A stretch of DNA of 64,000 nucleotides from Microcebus murinus (GCF_040939455.1 NC_134109.1:39139501-39203500), one strand, 5' to 3'. Shown: positions 13,382-25,996, counted from the first letter of the stretch. Numbers and translations are program-made. Notes: generated from the letters alone by a model not told the origin.

Positions 13382-13434
<53 letters not shown>
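13382..13434 (+). repeat. (ATCT)n microsatellite
   Basis: Thirteen uninterrupted tetranucleotide units. Confidence 0.98.
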
Positions 13435-13665
13435 CCAATCTACTCCATAAACATATCCCTACACTGACAGGAGGATGCAATAACTAACAGCAAAAATAAG
13501 AAGTAGAAGGAGGAAACCTAAAATATGAATAGTATTATGTTAGGGAATGGAACTATGGGTGAGTACTTCCTTTTCTAACTTTTCTATTTTTTTCTAAATG
13601 TTCTCTGAAAAGCATATATTAAATTTACCATGGGAATAGACATTTTTAATTAAAAAAATAAATGA
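13435..13665 (+). mobile_element. L1M-type 3' UTR fragment
   Basis: 'ggaatggaactatgggtgag' followed by a T-rich stretch and 'ctaaatgttctctgaaaagc' resembles the end of L1M 3' UTRs. Confidence 0.45.
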
Positions 13666-14089
13666 ATGAGATTTCCATTTGAATATGGCTGATTGAACAC
13701 ATGCATTTGAGATCTGCTTCCTCCTGGAATTCCAATAAAATAATAATAAAGACTTTAATAAAAGACATAGGCTCTTTCAGATGGGAGACGTACCAATAGC
13801 AACAAAAGCAGATGGACAAGGGAGACTGACTTGGGCAAACTAGAGAAAACAGAATCCTGAGCTAGCAGTGAGCAAAAGCAAGAAGCACCCTGATTTGTAC
13901 TTGAAGAGTTCCCGAAAGACTGGGGAATGGGACCAAATCGTTACTTCTGGGAGAACAGGTAAAGGTGAGGCTTGAAAACAGGAAGATTGATGGATTGAAA
14001 AATTGTTTAAGTATCAGACCCTAATTCTAACCATAAGGAAGCAATCAGACCAATCCAAATTTACAGACATTCTACAAAACAACAGTCTG
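13666..14089. other. Unassigned, possibly old L1-related sequence
   Basis: A-rich text, for example 'gagcaaaagcaagaagcacc', with no reading frame. Its composition resembles L1M 5' regions but I could not align it confidently. Confidence 0.3.
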
Positions 14090-14225
14090 GGAGAGATATA
14101 ATTCATATATCATACAATTAACCTATTTAAATTATATAATTCATTGATTTTTAGTATATTCTCTATATGTGCAACCATCACCACAATCAATTTTAGAAAC
14201 ATTTTCATCATAGGCTTGGACTAAT
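14090..14225 (-). mobile_element. L1 3' UTR fragment, antisense
   Basis: 'gatataattcatatatcata' and 'gtgcaaccatcaccacaatc' match the antisense L1 3' end, which is seen in longer form at 58750-59030. Confidence 0.55.
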
Positions 14226-14284
14226 TAAGAAACATGTCACTGTCATGTAAATAAAAAGGGGGTAGGAAGCAGCCTAGATTTGAG

Positions 14285-14565
14285 TGAACAAGATTAAAGA
14301 GGCATAACAACTAAATGCAATACCTGGTCTTTGATTTGGTCCTGCATTTAAAAAGAAATAGCTGGAAAGGGCATAATTTGGACAATTGGGGAAATGTGAA
14401 TATAGTTTGTACATTAGATAATAGTGATTTCTTAGGTTTGATATTTATATTACAGTGTTATGTAGGAGATTTTCCTTGTTTTAGGAGATACTTGCTGAAA
14501 TATTTAGAAAAGTGACAAACATTCTCAAATGGTTCAACAAAACAATTTATATATTCACTTTTCTC
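14285..14565 (+). mobile_element. L1M-type LINE 3' end
   Basis: 'gacaattggggaaatgtgaa' and 'gagatacttgctgaaatatt' belong to the same 3' end type as 5451-6045. Confidence 0.55.
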
Positions 14566-15013
14566 AAGAATCTATTGTAGGTTGTGTCTGCACAAAGGAG
14601 CAGGGGAGTAAGGCAAGAAAGAGAAAGATGTGGCGTCTGGGAAACAGGGCATCCCAATCTGAGTGAGAGGGAAGGGAATACTGAGATGATGGTGAAGGGA
14701 GGTCCCCAGGTGACAGATGCACAGCCGTCCTAGAAAGCAGTCAGCCCAGGTCAGAGGCTCTCAGGGAGGTTTCTTCAAGAAGAAAAATATTGGCAAAATA
14801 CATTACACATTTGAATGTATTGACAGAAGATTTATGGAAGAGAGGAAGAGTTTCTGGTTGAATTAGTGATACATACCTAAAAATGTCAAGCAAACAAAAA
14901 GCACTCCAGGCAAAACAAAAGTTAGAGAGGAAAGTAAAAGCAATAGTGTGGAATACTGATCTATGCAAAATTACAATATATGTTTATTAGGAAGATGGTG
15001 GAAGAAAAAATAT

Positions 15014-15016
<3 letters not shown>
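14566..15016. other. Stretch with no recognised feature
   Basis: Purine-rich text with no recognised repeat or gene. Confidence 0.4.

Positions 15017-15059
<43 letters not shown>
15017..15059 (+). repeat. (GT)n microsatellite
   Basis: About 21 uninterrupted GT units. Confidence 0.98.
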
Positions 15060-15060
<1 letters not shown>

Positions 15061-15479
15061 CCACTACATTATACCTACAAAAGAATAATCAAGATAGCAA
15101 TATAAGCATGTGGAGGTAAATTCCACAAAAATTGGGAAGAGTTAAAAGAAGTTGTTTGTAGTGAATGGAAAATGACAGTGGGAAAGAAGGCTCCTGATTG
15201 TTGAAATAAACGTTGTAAAACTATTTGACTCTTTAAGCCATATCCATATTTAACTTTACAAAAAGAAATGAATTGAAAACAAAAAGAGAATACATTATGC
15301 AGTGTGGCTTTATAGAAAAACGCTGGTTTAGGAGCAGGCAATGTGAAGTTTAATTTTGACTTTACCAAAACTTTGATATCTGTGTGACCCTGAACAAGTC
15401 ATTTGCATTCTTGGCAGTGTATGTCCTTACTTGATAAAGTGCACTTGATAATGTTTAAGAACCTTTCCAGTTCCAAATT
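15060..15479. other. Stretch with no recognised gene
   Basis: A weak MIR core may lie at 15330-15430 ('tgtgaccctgaacaagtcat'). Otherwise no feature was recognised. Confidence 0.4.
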
Positions 15480-15653
15480 TATTTAAATTTTTAATTAATT
15501 TTAATTTTATTGTTAGAGATGAAGTCTCACTCTGGCTGGAATGCAGTAATGAGATCATAGCTCACTGCAGCCTGAAACTCCTGGCCTCAAGTGATCCTCC
15601 TGCCTCAGCCTCCTAAATAGCTGGGATTACAGGCATGAGCCACCGTGCCTGGC
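15480..15653 (-). mobile_element. Free Alu monomer (FLAM-like), antisense
   Basis: Single monomer 'gatgaagtctcactctggct' to 'caccgtgcctgg'. It is flanked by the 14-bp TSD 'tccagttccaaatt' at 15466-15479 and 15654-15667, so the insertion was monomeric from the start. Confidence 0.88.
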
Positions 15654-15862
15654 TCCAGTTCCAAATTAAATAATATTATGATAAAGTACTTATTGAATAT
15701 ATATATATTTAATTGAAGAATTATATATTTTATAAATGACAATACAAGCAATTATTTCTGTCAGACTTATATTTAATGCATCTATATTATATTTTAAAAG
15801 TTGTTGCTTTGATTAAGATTTGCTTTAATGACTTCGTACAAACATCTTCTAAAGAAATGGAC

Positions 15863-16253
15863 TGCTGTGGGCTGAATTGTGTCTCCCCTCCCCTCCCAAT
15901 TCATATGTTTAAGCTCTAATCCCCAATGTGATAGTATTTGGAGATGAGGCCTTTGGGAGATAATTAAGTTTAGATGAGGGCAGGACAGTAGAGTCTTCAT
16001 CATGAGATTAGTGTCTTTATGAGAGGAGGAAACAGACTAGAGCTTACTCTCTCTGAGCACACACAAAGAGGTCATGTGAATACACAGTAAGATAGTGGTT
16101 GTCTACAAACCAAGTGATTAGGCCTCAGAATGAAAGATACATTATGGCACCTTGAATTGGACTTCCCAGCCTCTAGAACTGACAGATATAAATTTCTGTT
16201 GTTTAAGCCTCCCAGTCTGTATTTCGTTATGGTAGTCCAAGCTGATTAAGACA
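15863..16253 (+). mobile_element. MST/MLT-type solo LTR (ERVL-MaLR)
   Basis: Begins 'tgctgtgggctgaattgtgt', includes 'ctaatccccaatgtgatagt' and 'tataaatttctgttgtttaa', and ends 'gattaagaca', the known MaLR LTR frame. No intact 5-bp TSD was seen. Confidence 0.75.
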
Positions 16254-18192
16254 CAAACTTTGAATTTGATCTTCCCTAAAATATCTTATGTCAGTTCTGA
16301 TAGGATCTCCACTATAGTCTTATATCATATTTGATTATATCAATACCAAGAATTATATAAATAAAAATGCTTTTGAAATTCCTATCCCAGAGTTAATTTT
16401 TAAATTGTGATATTATTAAAAAGTAAGCAACTGCCCGATTACTTTGTGTAATTATTCTTTTTGAAAGAAGAATTTTGACCATGACTGAAAAAACACATTT
16501 ATTGAGTTTAGCATTGGTTTCTGTTTTAACATTTAAATTCCAATGGGTGATTTTTTTTTGGTTGTTGTAAATAATAGATCAAATTGAAACCACTTTAATA
16601 TTAAAATGTCTTCTACTTCAAAAAGAATGAAAAGAAAGATGTTAACAAAGAGGTATCTAGGGATTATATTCTTTGTTAAACTCTGATAGAAATAGAGTAT
16701 ATTCCTTTAAAAAGTATGCAAATCATCTTTTGTTAAATTAGATAACTTTTTTAATTATTGAAAAGAATCTTAAAGGAACCTTTTTGTAAAGTAAAGAATT
16801 ATTTTGTAACTTTAAAAAATCATCTATTTTTTTTAAAGTAAGGACATAAGTGTATTCAACATCCTTTCATCACAGGAACTAAACCCACTTTTAATGTTTC
16901 TACTGAAAAATTTTAAATATGAAATGCTTTCCTTTGAGGATTTTCCTACATGATGCTAATAAAGCTGGAGTTTTTTGTTTGTTTTTAGAACAATAAGCAG
17001 CTTTTTATTATAGTGAAAAATAAAAATGAGTGTCGTAGGCATACTTAGGTTTTGCTGTAATTATTTTTAGTCATTGTATGACATTTTCAATTTTTTTTGT
17101 GGTCAGAGATTGTGTCTTATAGAATTTTAAGAAAATAAAACATTCCTAAAATGGGGACTATAAATTAATAAGTAGAGGCAGAACTGTTTTTAACACTAGG
17201 TTTGACAGAAGTCTGAAATTATATATATGAATAAAAATGCATAGTTGGAAGTATATCTGCAAATATAAAACACTTAGGGGAGAGGAAGTGGGAACAGAAA
17301 GACTGCATAAACACTTACATGGGTTATTTATGATTGTGATTGCTTTAAAATGTGGATTGGCCATAACTTAAAGTTTTAAATTTCTAATCTAAGACATTTG
17401 CTGAACTGAAAATCAGATAGCACTAGGCCTTGGTAGGGCCTACTACTCTGAAAGGCATGCAGATAGAACCCCAGGGACTTGAGGGGTAAGATAGACGTTT
17501 TGTACAATGTCAATCTTGGTTTGTTGTGGTCCTCCAACTCTGGGTTTAGTATAACAGAAACAAAATGGTGTATTTTAACATTTCCTTTTGAGTTGGGAAA
17601 CCAAACAAAAAGCCAGTTGGCTCTCCCAGCTGCTCTTTGCCTTAGGACACTGTAATTCTGAGCCTGTCTCTCCATGGCTTTGAGAACACACCAAAACAAA
17701 AGAGGCCAGATGCTGCAATAAGACTTGTGGCGTACCCCATTATGGAGAAGCCAATTCTAAACTGCAGCTAAGTGGTTTTATATTCTACAACTCTGTTCTG
17801 AGGGAGATGGAGCAGAAAGCCTTGGACATCATCAGAACCCAATAGGCCATGAGAAACTGTCTCACAACAACCTCAATGGAGATAGGGAAACAAATGGGAG
17901 ATGATATTGGAATAGTCCCTCACAAGCCTCCCATCCTCTTGTGCTTTGGAAGGGTTTCAAGGTGTTCTGCTCAGATTGGCTGTGGTTCATGCCTTTTCCT
18001 GTATGGCCTAGGTAGATACATACAAGGTCACCAGGTTGCCCTGGAGTGGCCATTTCTCCACAGTATTCAACTGCTGTAGCATTTTAATCAAAAAGGCCAA
18101 TCTTTTACCCACTGAAGTGGCAATAAATGCTTTTTTATTCATTGATTAAAATGACAAATTTGAAAATCAAAGTTAAAATTAGAATATTCTCC
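16254..18192. other. Stretch with no recognised gene; LTR-like block at about 17390-18140
   Basis: 16254-17380 is very AT-rich without a recognised element. 17390-18140 is richer in GC and ends with 'gtggcaataaatgc' (signal aataaa near 18122). It could be an LTR or the 3' end of an old retrocopy, but I recognise no family. The minus-strand frame at 17376-17699 has no known similarity. Confidence 0.35.
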
Positions 18193-18572
18193 TGTCTTAG
18201 TCTGTTTTCTGGGACTAGGTAATATATAAGGAAGAGAAATTTATTTCTTACAGTTTTGGAGGTCAAAGATCAAGGAGCTGACATCGGGCCAGCTTCTGGT
18301 GAGGGCCTTGTGCTGTGTCATAATATGGTAGAAGGCATGACATGGCACACAGAGAGCAAAACTGGCATTTGTAATCGACCAACTCTTATGATAACCAACT
18401 GACTCCCATGACAAACCATTCATCCATTAATTCATGACTGGATTAATCCATTTATGAGGGCAGAACCCTCATGACCCAATCATCTGTTAAAAGCTCCACC
18501 TCTTAATACTGTTATATTGGGGATTAAGTTTCAACATGAGTTTAGGAAGGGACAAACATTCATGCCACAGCA
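18193..18572 (-). mobile_element. MST/MLT-type solo LTR, antisense
   Basis: Starts 'tgtcttagtctgttttctgg', includes 'gaaatttatttcttacagtt' and 'ccctcatgacccaatcatct', ends 'catgccacagca'. This is the reverse complement of the MaLR LTR pattern. Confidence 0.75.
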
Positions 18573-18721
18573 CAATTTAAACATTTAAGAACCATATCAG
18601 ATGCTTGATTTTTAAAGGAGAGATGATATACAGTAAGGCAAACAGCATGGTCTTAGCAAATCTAACAGCCAAGTTGTATTGCTAGTCATGTGATTATTAT
18701 GAGAAGATCTCAGAATCTTTG

Positions 18722-19090
18722 TGTCTTAGTCCATTTGGGCTGCTAAAACAAAGTATCATAAACTAAGTAGCTTCTAAATAACAGAAATTTTATCTCTTAC
18801 AGTTCTAGAGGCTGGGAAGCGTAAGAGCAAGGTACCAACAGATTCAGTGTCTGGTGAAGGCCCGCTTCCTGTTTCATAGCCATCTTTTTGCTGTGTCTCA
18901 CATGGCAGAAGGGGTGAGGGAGCTCTCTGGCATCTCTTTTGTAAGGGCACTAGTCTCATTCATAAAGGCTTGACTCTCATGCCCTAATCACTTCCCAAAG
19001 GCCCCACCTCTAAATACCAACACATTGGGGATTAGGTTTCAGCATATGAATTTTGGTGAATGTGGGGGACACAAACATCCAGTCTATACA
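18722..19090 (-). mobile_element. MST-type solo LTR, antisense
   Basis: Starts 'tgtcttagtccatttgggct' and includes 'ggcagaaggggtgagggagc' and 'attggggattaggtttcagc'. A second MaLR LTR about 150 bases from the previous one, in the same orientation. Confidence 0.85.
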
Positions 19091-20029
19091 ATCCATTTTC
19101 TTATCTATATAATGGAAACAATACCTATCTTTCACAATTATTAAACGAGACAATGTATGTAAGTAGTACCTAGCAAAGTGCATTTTATATAATACATGTT
19201 CAGAAAATGTGATAAGGTGATAGTTGAGACACATTTTATCTGGGATTAATAACTCCCTAGGTCCCCAGCTTTCATAAGCACATGGATAGGAGTTTTATTG
19301 GAAAGAGAAAATGTCATGTACTTGTCAGGAAATATAACCTGAAACTCTCTCTTGCTAATACTTATCAAATGTCTGTTGGATAAAATAATGTCTATGGAGT
19401 ACTGCCTGAGGATATGCAAGCCATCCATCTATTCCTCTGTTTTAGGTTAGGTTGCCTGGGAAACAGACTCTAAGATGGAAATTTGTGTGCAGGAAGTTTT
19501 TTGAGGAATACTCCCAGCATCAACTTTGTGGGGGAGTGAGAAAACAGGAATAAGCAGAGAAGCTTAGCTGTGAGTAAATTTTTTTCTTTTTGATTTATCA
19601 GATTATCAGAGTGGCAAAACAGGACAGTGAAATTTTGGTCTCATTCATTCACTCAAGAAATATTTATTGAGTACTTACTATACACCTTATGTTGAATTCT
19701 GGCAATGGTGAACAAGGTAGACTCGGTCCCTGATAGAAGGGAATTAATATAATAATTTAGTAAGGGGAGAGAGATACTTAAACAATGAATTATAATACAT
19801 TATTTAATATTTATTTTTAAAAATTATATAGAGTGATTCTAAAGTTACTAGTTAAAATAGAATATGTTAGTCTAGCTACATTCTGAAAAACAAGACTAGT
19901 AGGTCGTAGAGCAGGAAAACGTGACCTAATACATATGTAAAACATATAAAATTGTGCTAATTAATACCATTGATCCTAGTGAAGGAACTGATTAGTGGAG
20001 CAAAAGATAGTATCTAGAAATCCGTCCAA
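19091..20029. other. Stretch with no gene; scattered old repeat remnants
   Basis: 19440-19580 ('gggaaacagactctaagatg') and 19648-19730 ('aatatttattgagtacttac') look like old mammalian dispersed repeats of uncertain family. The remainder is AT-rich. Confidence 0.4.
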
Positions 20030-20640
20030 ATATGTAGTTAGTATATGAAAAGGGGAGTTTCAAAATAAATAGGAGGAATGATTGCTTATTTGATAAGTGA
20101 ATCAATGAATGACTTTAAAGCAACTGGATGATTGTTTGGAAAAAATAAATCTAAATATGAATTTCACTCTTTATGCCAAAAGAAATTCTAAATGGATCCA
20201 TTATTTAAAAATAAAAATTAAATCATGAAAAATGGGACAAAAGCATGGAATAATTTTTTATGAATTGGAATGGAAAAGGATTTTTAAAGCAATATCTCAG
20301 ATCTAAAACCACAAAATGTAAAAAAAAAATTGTTAGATTAGTTTAACTACATAGTAGTTTAAAATAGCTGGTATTGTAAAAGGTACCATAAACAAAGTAA
20401 AAAAAAAATAGGTCAATTGGGGGAAACAGATTTGCAAAGGACTGACAAAGCTCATTTTCTTAGTATATAAAAGGCCTTAAAAATTAATAAAGAAAATGTC
20501 AACAAACCAGTAAACCATGTTTATATACAGCAGATCAGAAGAAAGTAAATGTAAATGAGTTTTAAAATTAAGAAGGATGAATGTAACATTGTTTCATTGA
20601 AACTAACATTGGCTAAATAAAACAATAATGATGCCTAATT
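20030..20640 (+). mobile_element. L1M ORF2 fragment
   Basis: Resembles the late ORF2 region: 'aattgggggaaacagatttg' near 20415 and 'tatataaaaggccttaaaaa' near 20464. Heavily decayed. Confidence 0.5.
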
Positions 20641-20654
20641 TTGTGTCTAATTTG

Positions 20655-20990
20655 TGTTATTCAAGGGTTCTCCAGAGAAATAGAACCATAGAAGATAATA
20701 TATCTATATCATCTATATATCTATATCTGTATCTATCTATATATATAAAGAGATTATTGTAAGGAATTGGCTCACATGATTATACAGACGAATCTACCAT
20801 CTGCAAGCTGGAGACCCAGAAAGCTGGTGACATAGTTCCAGTCCAAATCCAAAGGCCTGAGAGCCAAGAGTGCCAATGGTGTAAGTCCCAATTCAAGATC
20901 AGGAGAAAAAACCAATAGTGTTTAACCAAATATTTGGGCACCCCATAACTCAGTCAAGTTGACACATAAAATTAACCATAACAAATGTCA
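20655..20990 (+). mobile_element. Dispersed repeat of the 'agggttctccagagaaa' type
   Basis: Begins 'caagggttctccagagaaat', includes 'ggaattggctcacatgatta' and ends 'gttgacacataaaattaacc'. The start and end motifs recur at 34095-34600. It is a medium-reiteration mammalian repeat whose family name I cannot assign. An AT/ATCT-rich run lies at 20695-20750. Confidence 0.6.
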
Positions 20991-20994
20991 CCTA

Positions 20995-21600
20995 GTAAGA
21001 ATAAGATAAGAATGTCCATCTAATTGAAGTTCCAGAAGGGAAGAATAGAGTGAATGGGAGAGACACATTATTCAAAGAGATGTGTCTAATAATTTTCCAG
21101 AATTAATGAAAACAGAAATCTTCAGATTCAGAAGATTCAATGATTTCCAAGCAAGATTTTCAAAAAGTAATTCACAATTGGGTATGTCTTGGTGCAACTG
21201 TATAACACAAAAGACAAAAAGACATTTACAAAATCAAGCAGAAGGAAAAGACAAACGGTGTGACAATTACACTAAGAGCAGAATTCTCACCAGTAACATG
21301 GAAATTAAAAGACAATGGAATGACATACTCAGAGTGATGAGAGAAAATAACTGTCAATCTCAGCTAAGCTATCATTAAATAAATATACTTTCTGACAAAT
21401 AAAAACTGAGAATGTTTACTTGCAACAGATCCTCACTAAAGGTACTTCTAAAAGGATATACTTCAGGAACAAGAACAATATTTTCAAAAGGAAGTTATGA
21501 GATGCCATAAGAAATTATAAACAAAGAAAAAAACTGAATAAAAATACTAGACAGGAATAACATGTAATACAGGAAGAGAGTGATCCTAATTCAAGTTTCA
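20995..21600 (+). mobile_element. L1M-type LINE fragment, upstream region
   Basis: 'agttccagaagggaagaata', 'aaagacaatggaatgacata' and 'gaaaataactgtcaatctca' match a widespread A-rich L1M segment. Truncated and without intact frames. Confidence 0.55.
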
Positions 21601-22250
21601 GGTTAAATAAAGTATAGTGTTCAAGAGCATGGAGCATGGTGGGAATATAAATTGCTTCAGTCACTTTGGAAAAATTTACTATACCAACTAAAGTTGAATA
21701 TACATATAACCAATGATCCAGCAAATCCTTTCCTCTAATGGAAACACATGCATATTCCCAACAAAAAACATGCACTAGAATTTTCACAGCAGTACTCTTT
21801 ACAGTAGCCCAAACTGGAAACTAAACAAATGTCCATTTACAGTAGACTGGATAAAGAAACTGTGGTATAATCAGCAATGATAAATGAACAAACTGTAGTT
21901 ACATGCAGCAATATGAATAAATCTCACAAAGGTTGAGCAAAATAAGCCAGACAAAACAGCTTATGTATTGTATGATTCCATTCATATTAAATACAAAAGC
22001 AGGAAGATCTATGTTGTTGGAAGTCAGGATAGTATTCACTCATGGGAAGGAATGGATAGAGATTGGAAGAGAGCATATGGACAGCTTCTGGAGTCCTGGC
22101 AAAGTTCTACTTCTTGATCTTGGTGTTGATGACATAGTTTTATTTAGTTTATGAAAATTCATTGAGCTGTGCATCTCTGATGTGTCTTTTGTGTATGCAT
22201 ATTATTCTTCCATGAAAAGTTAAAATTAAAACCATATAATGCTCATATAT
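21601..22250 (+). mobile_element. L1M ORF2 end and 3' UTR
   Basis: 'agtagactggataaagaaac' (21842) is the ORF2 C-terminal text. 'aaaattcattgagctgtgca' near 22153 is the typical 3' UTR, followed by an A-rich end. Confidence 0.65.
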
Positions 22251-23385
22251 TTGTACATTTAAAAGCATTTTACCAAATAATTTATGAATAAAAGTATAGT
22301 CAAAATGGAAATTTGTAAATGCTTAGAACTACCCATAAGAATACTAAATCAAAAGCCATGAAATATTGCAAAAGCAGAGAAAATTTTCTATTTTTGAATG
22401 TTTACATTAGAAAAAAGGAAAGGCTGAAAATTAATGAGCTAAGCATTCAACTTAAGATAGCAAAAGATCAGCAGGATAAACCCAAAGAAAATAGAAGGAA
22501 AGAAATAAAGATAAAAGCAGCCATTAATGAAATAGAAAAAATAAAGATAAAATAGAGAAGATCAACAAAGCCACAAGTTGGTTCTTTGGAAAGACTAATA
22601 AAATAGACAATCCTCTGGCAAGACTAGATGATAAGGAAAAAGAACATGAATAAGTAAACAATGTTAGTAATGAAAAAAATATACATAGTTCACAGTCAGC
22701 AAAAATTAAAAAGATGATAAAACTAAATGACTTTATGCCAATAAATTTGAAAATGTAGATGGAATAGACAATTTCTTAGAAACATATCACTTGCCAATAT
22801 AAATTCAAGAAGCAACAGAAAGCCTGAAGAGTACTTAAGAAATAATATTACAGAACTTGAATCAGTGGTTAACAATCTATTCTCCCTGCCCTTTCTCTAC
22901 TCACATGCAAACAACACAAGACCAGGTAGTTTTTCAGAGTGTATTGCCAAGCATTCAAGAAACAGATAACTCCAAACTCATGCAAACTCTTCAAATAACA
23001 TTTTCAAAAGAACTATTCTCTGCCAGCGTTATAAGTTTAACCAGAGAATATTGTGGGATGAACACTGTGAAAAAAGAGAATGAAAGGGCAATTCATATAG
23101 GTTATGGTAGATATTATGACACATTGGGTTAATCTCATGAAGAAAAATATGGTTGAAAGTTAGAAATTTTATACAAGTAATATAATTTATCTTTTCACAA
23201 TATTAAATGAGAAAGTTAATATGATTACTTCAATGGATACAAAAAAAATTGATAATATTTAATTCCCATTCATAATAAAAACTTTTAATGAATTATAAAT
23301 AAAAGTTTCTTAACTGGAAAAAGGGTAATTACCAAAAAATTACAGCAAACATCATACTTAATGTTGAATATTAGTAGCATTCACT

Positions 23386-24089
23386 TTTTGTTTGTTTGTT
23401 TTTACTGCCTCATTTACATATCTTTATTGATATATGAAATTTTCTATTTAAGCTGATATTCAAGGTAATTGACACTTGGTCCATCAAAGTAAGTTTTAAC
23501 AATTGTTGCTTAAAATATCCCCCAAAGACATAGTTTGATTTAATAGCAGATTTAGGGCCAACAATGATTATTATTATTTTATTTTATTATTTTTAATTAT
23601 TATAAGTGCATAATAGCTGTGTATCTTTATAGGGTGCATGTGATGTTTTGATATAAATGTACAATTTGGATTAATCAAATCAGGGTAATTGGGGTATCCA
23701 TCACCCCAGATATTTATCATTTTTTTGTGTTAGGAACATTTCAATTCCATTCTTTTATAATAGTTATTTTAAAGTATACCTAGCAGGAGCAATATTTGTA
23801 ACCCTAACAATATTTGTACCTCCATAATATGATGAAATAAAAATCATGTTCTAATAAAAAAAAATAAAGTATACCCTAACTTATTGTTGATTACAGTCAC
23901 TTTGTTATGCTATTAAATATTGTTCATTCTATTCAACAATCTAATTCTATTTTTTTCACTCATTAACCAGTCCCACTTTATCCCCTGCTCCCTGCTATCC
24001 TTTGCAGCCTCTGGTAACCATCATTCTACGCTCTGATTCCATGAGATCAATTGCTTTTAATATTTAGCTTCCATATATGGGTGAGAACA
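23386..24089 (-). mobile_element. L1 3' UTR inserted antisense into another L1
   Basis: Starts with a T-rich run 'tgtttgtttgtttttact' (antisense A-tail), followed by 'taattggggtatccatcacc' and 'cctctggtaaccatcattct', the antisense L1 3' UTR text. The flanks 'agtagcattcactttt' and 'agtagcatttactttt' look like one TSD with a single mismatch. Confidence 0.65.
23781..23864 (+). mobile_element. Short L1 3'-end insertion (copy 2)
   Basis: About 84 bases ending 'tttgtacctccataatat', 'gatgaaataaaaa' and an A-rich tail. Flanked by the 11-bp TSD 'taaagtatacc' at 23770-23780 and 23865-23875. Plus-strand, nested in the antisense L1 at 23386-24089. Slightly longer and more decayed than the copies at 13290 and 40275. 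Confidence 0.75.
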
Positions 24090-25718
24090 AGTAGCATTTA
24101 CTTTTAAATAAGGATGAAACAAGTATACTTGCTTTTATTGCATCTATTTAACATTATACTGAAGATTCTACATAATGCAGATAGACAAGAGAAAGAAAAA
24201 CTAGAAAAAAGGAATAAAATTGTCAATATTTGCATACAATATGATTATCTAAATAGATAACCCAACAAAATCTACAGAAAAACAATTGTAAGATTGTAAT
24301 CAATTTTATAATGCAGCAAGATTACTGGTATGAGATAAGATTAAGGTACAAATATCAATTACATGTCTAAATCCCAGCAAATGATTAGACATGTATAATA
24401 ATTTAAATATAAGATGCCATTTACAACAGCAGCACAAGTATAAATTGTCTAAGAATAAATCTAATAAGATATACATGATTTTTTTAAAGAAAACTAAGCA
24501 TTATTGAAAAACATTAATGAGCATCTAAATAAATGAAAATGTATGTCATGTTCTTGAAGGGAAAGACTCAGAATATAAAGCTGATAATTCTTCCCAAATT
24601 AATGTATAAGTTCAATGCAATTCCAATTAAAATACTGATGGGTTTTTGCTTGCTTTTAGTGTTAGTTGGGGGAAGTGTGGGGAGAGAAGTGGAGAATGTG
24701 ATGGGTTGATTCTAAAAATTCTTAAGAAAGAATAAAAGTCCAAGAATAGCCAAGATGATTTTCAAGAACAACGTAAAGAAAACCCCTATCAAGGCTTAAT
24801 TGTGAAGAGATAATAACCAAGACTGTGTGATAATGCAGCAAAGATGGACAAAGAAAAGTGGATTTAATACAAAGCCCAGAAGCAAAACCTAGAAGCAAAT
24901 ATGAATATTTTATATATGACAATGGAGTGTTACATAATGGTAGAATAAAAGATGGACTATTTATTAGCCAAGTGACTATCCATATAGAAAAATTGAAATT
25001 TTATCCCTAATCTTCATCATTCAGAAAAATAGATTTGAGGTTGATTAAAGAGTTACACAAATAAAAACCCTAAAACTTTTAGAAGAGAATATAAAAGAAT
25101 ATTTTTATTGCCTGAGAGATTTCATAAGCAAGACAGTATTTTTAAAAGAGAAAGGTGAAAAATAGAAATATTTGAGAAGTAATGGAGAACTTAGAACAAA
25201 TTGTCACTCAAATCAAGAACAAAATAAACATATTCTCAGTCATTTAGGGCCTCGGAAAATTTTCCACGTACAAAACTACAATGAAAACAAATCCAGGAGA
25301 TGTTGCAATTACATATGTAGCAAAAGTGATCAACTACTTTGGTAACATTTGTTATCTTTAAAATATAACTAAGGCCAAATTAACCAAAGAAACTATAATA
25401 GGCTAGAATTACTAAGCCTAAATAATATTAATGTGATCAGAGTTGGGTTTTGGGGAGTAAATGGTAAGAGATATGAAATATACTAAATTTCTTTTCTTAT
25501 AAGGAGGGTGAGTAGGTGTAGTAATAAAAATGAGAAAGGGCTAAAAGAAAAAAACAATCTAAAATAAAAAATTCAGGTGGTAAAAACAGGTTTAAATATA
25601 TTGATAATAGCAGTAAATATAAATTGACTAAGTTTGTAGTTAAAGATAAAGATAGATTGTATTTTTAAAAATCCAGATGTACTGTTTATGAGGGATACCT
25701 CTAAAACAAAGATACCAA

Positions 25719-25996
25719 GGCTGGTTGCGGTGGCTCACGCCTGTTATCCTAGCACTTTGAGAGGCTGAGGTAGAAGGATCACTTGAGGCCAGGTGTTCAA
25801 GACCAGCCTGAGCAAGAGTGAGACCCCTGTCTCTATAAAAAATAGAAAAAAATTGGCCAGACCTGGTGGTGCACACCTGTAGTCCCAGGTACTGGGGAGG
25901 CCAAGGCAGGAGAGTGGCTTGAGCGCAGGAGTTTGAGCTTTGATGATGCCACTGCACTGTATCTCTGGCAACAGAGCCAGACCCTATCTCTGACCA
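25719..25996 (+). mobile_element. Alu SINE, diverged
   Basis: 'ggctggttgcggtggctcac' to 'agagccagaccctatctctg'. Dimeric but lacking the inter-monomer block of the lemur-type copies, and without an A-tail or clear TSD, which suggests an older copy. Confidence 0.85.

Larger units (their letters stand above)
22320..25250 (+). mobile_element. L1 ORF2 fragment with a nested L1
   Basis: 'tgaaatagaaaaaataaaga', 'aaccacaagttggttctttg'-like text at 22570 and 'ttaccaaaaaattacagcaa' at 23330 are reverse-transcriptase-region text. It breaks at about 23385, resumes at 24090 ('ttgcatacaatatgattatc' at 24230), and reaches 'caatgcaattccaattaaaa' at 24614. All frames are interrupted. The part beyond about 25000 is less certain. 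Confidence 0.65.

Noticed and set aside
13382..13434. Regular repeat that might suggest an array
   Set aside because: A tetranucleotide microsatellite without spacers; not CRISPR.
17376..17699. 107-codon minus-strand frame
   Set aside because: No recognisable domain; kept only as part of an unidentified block.
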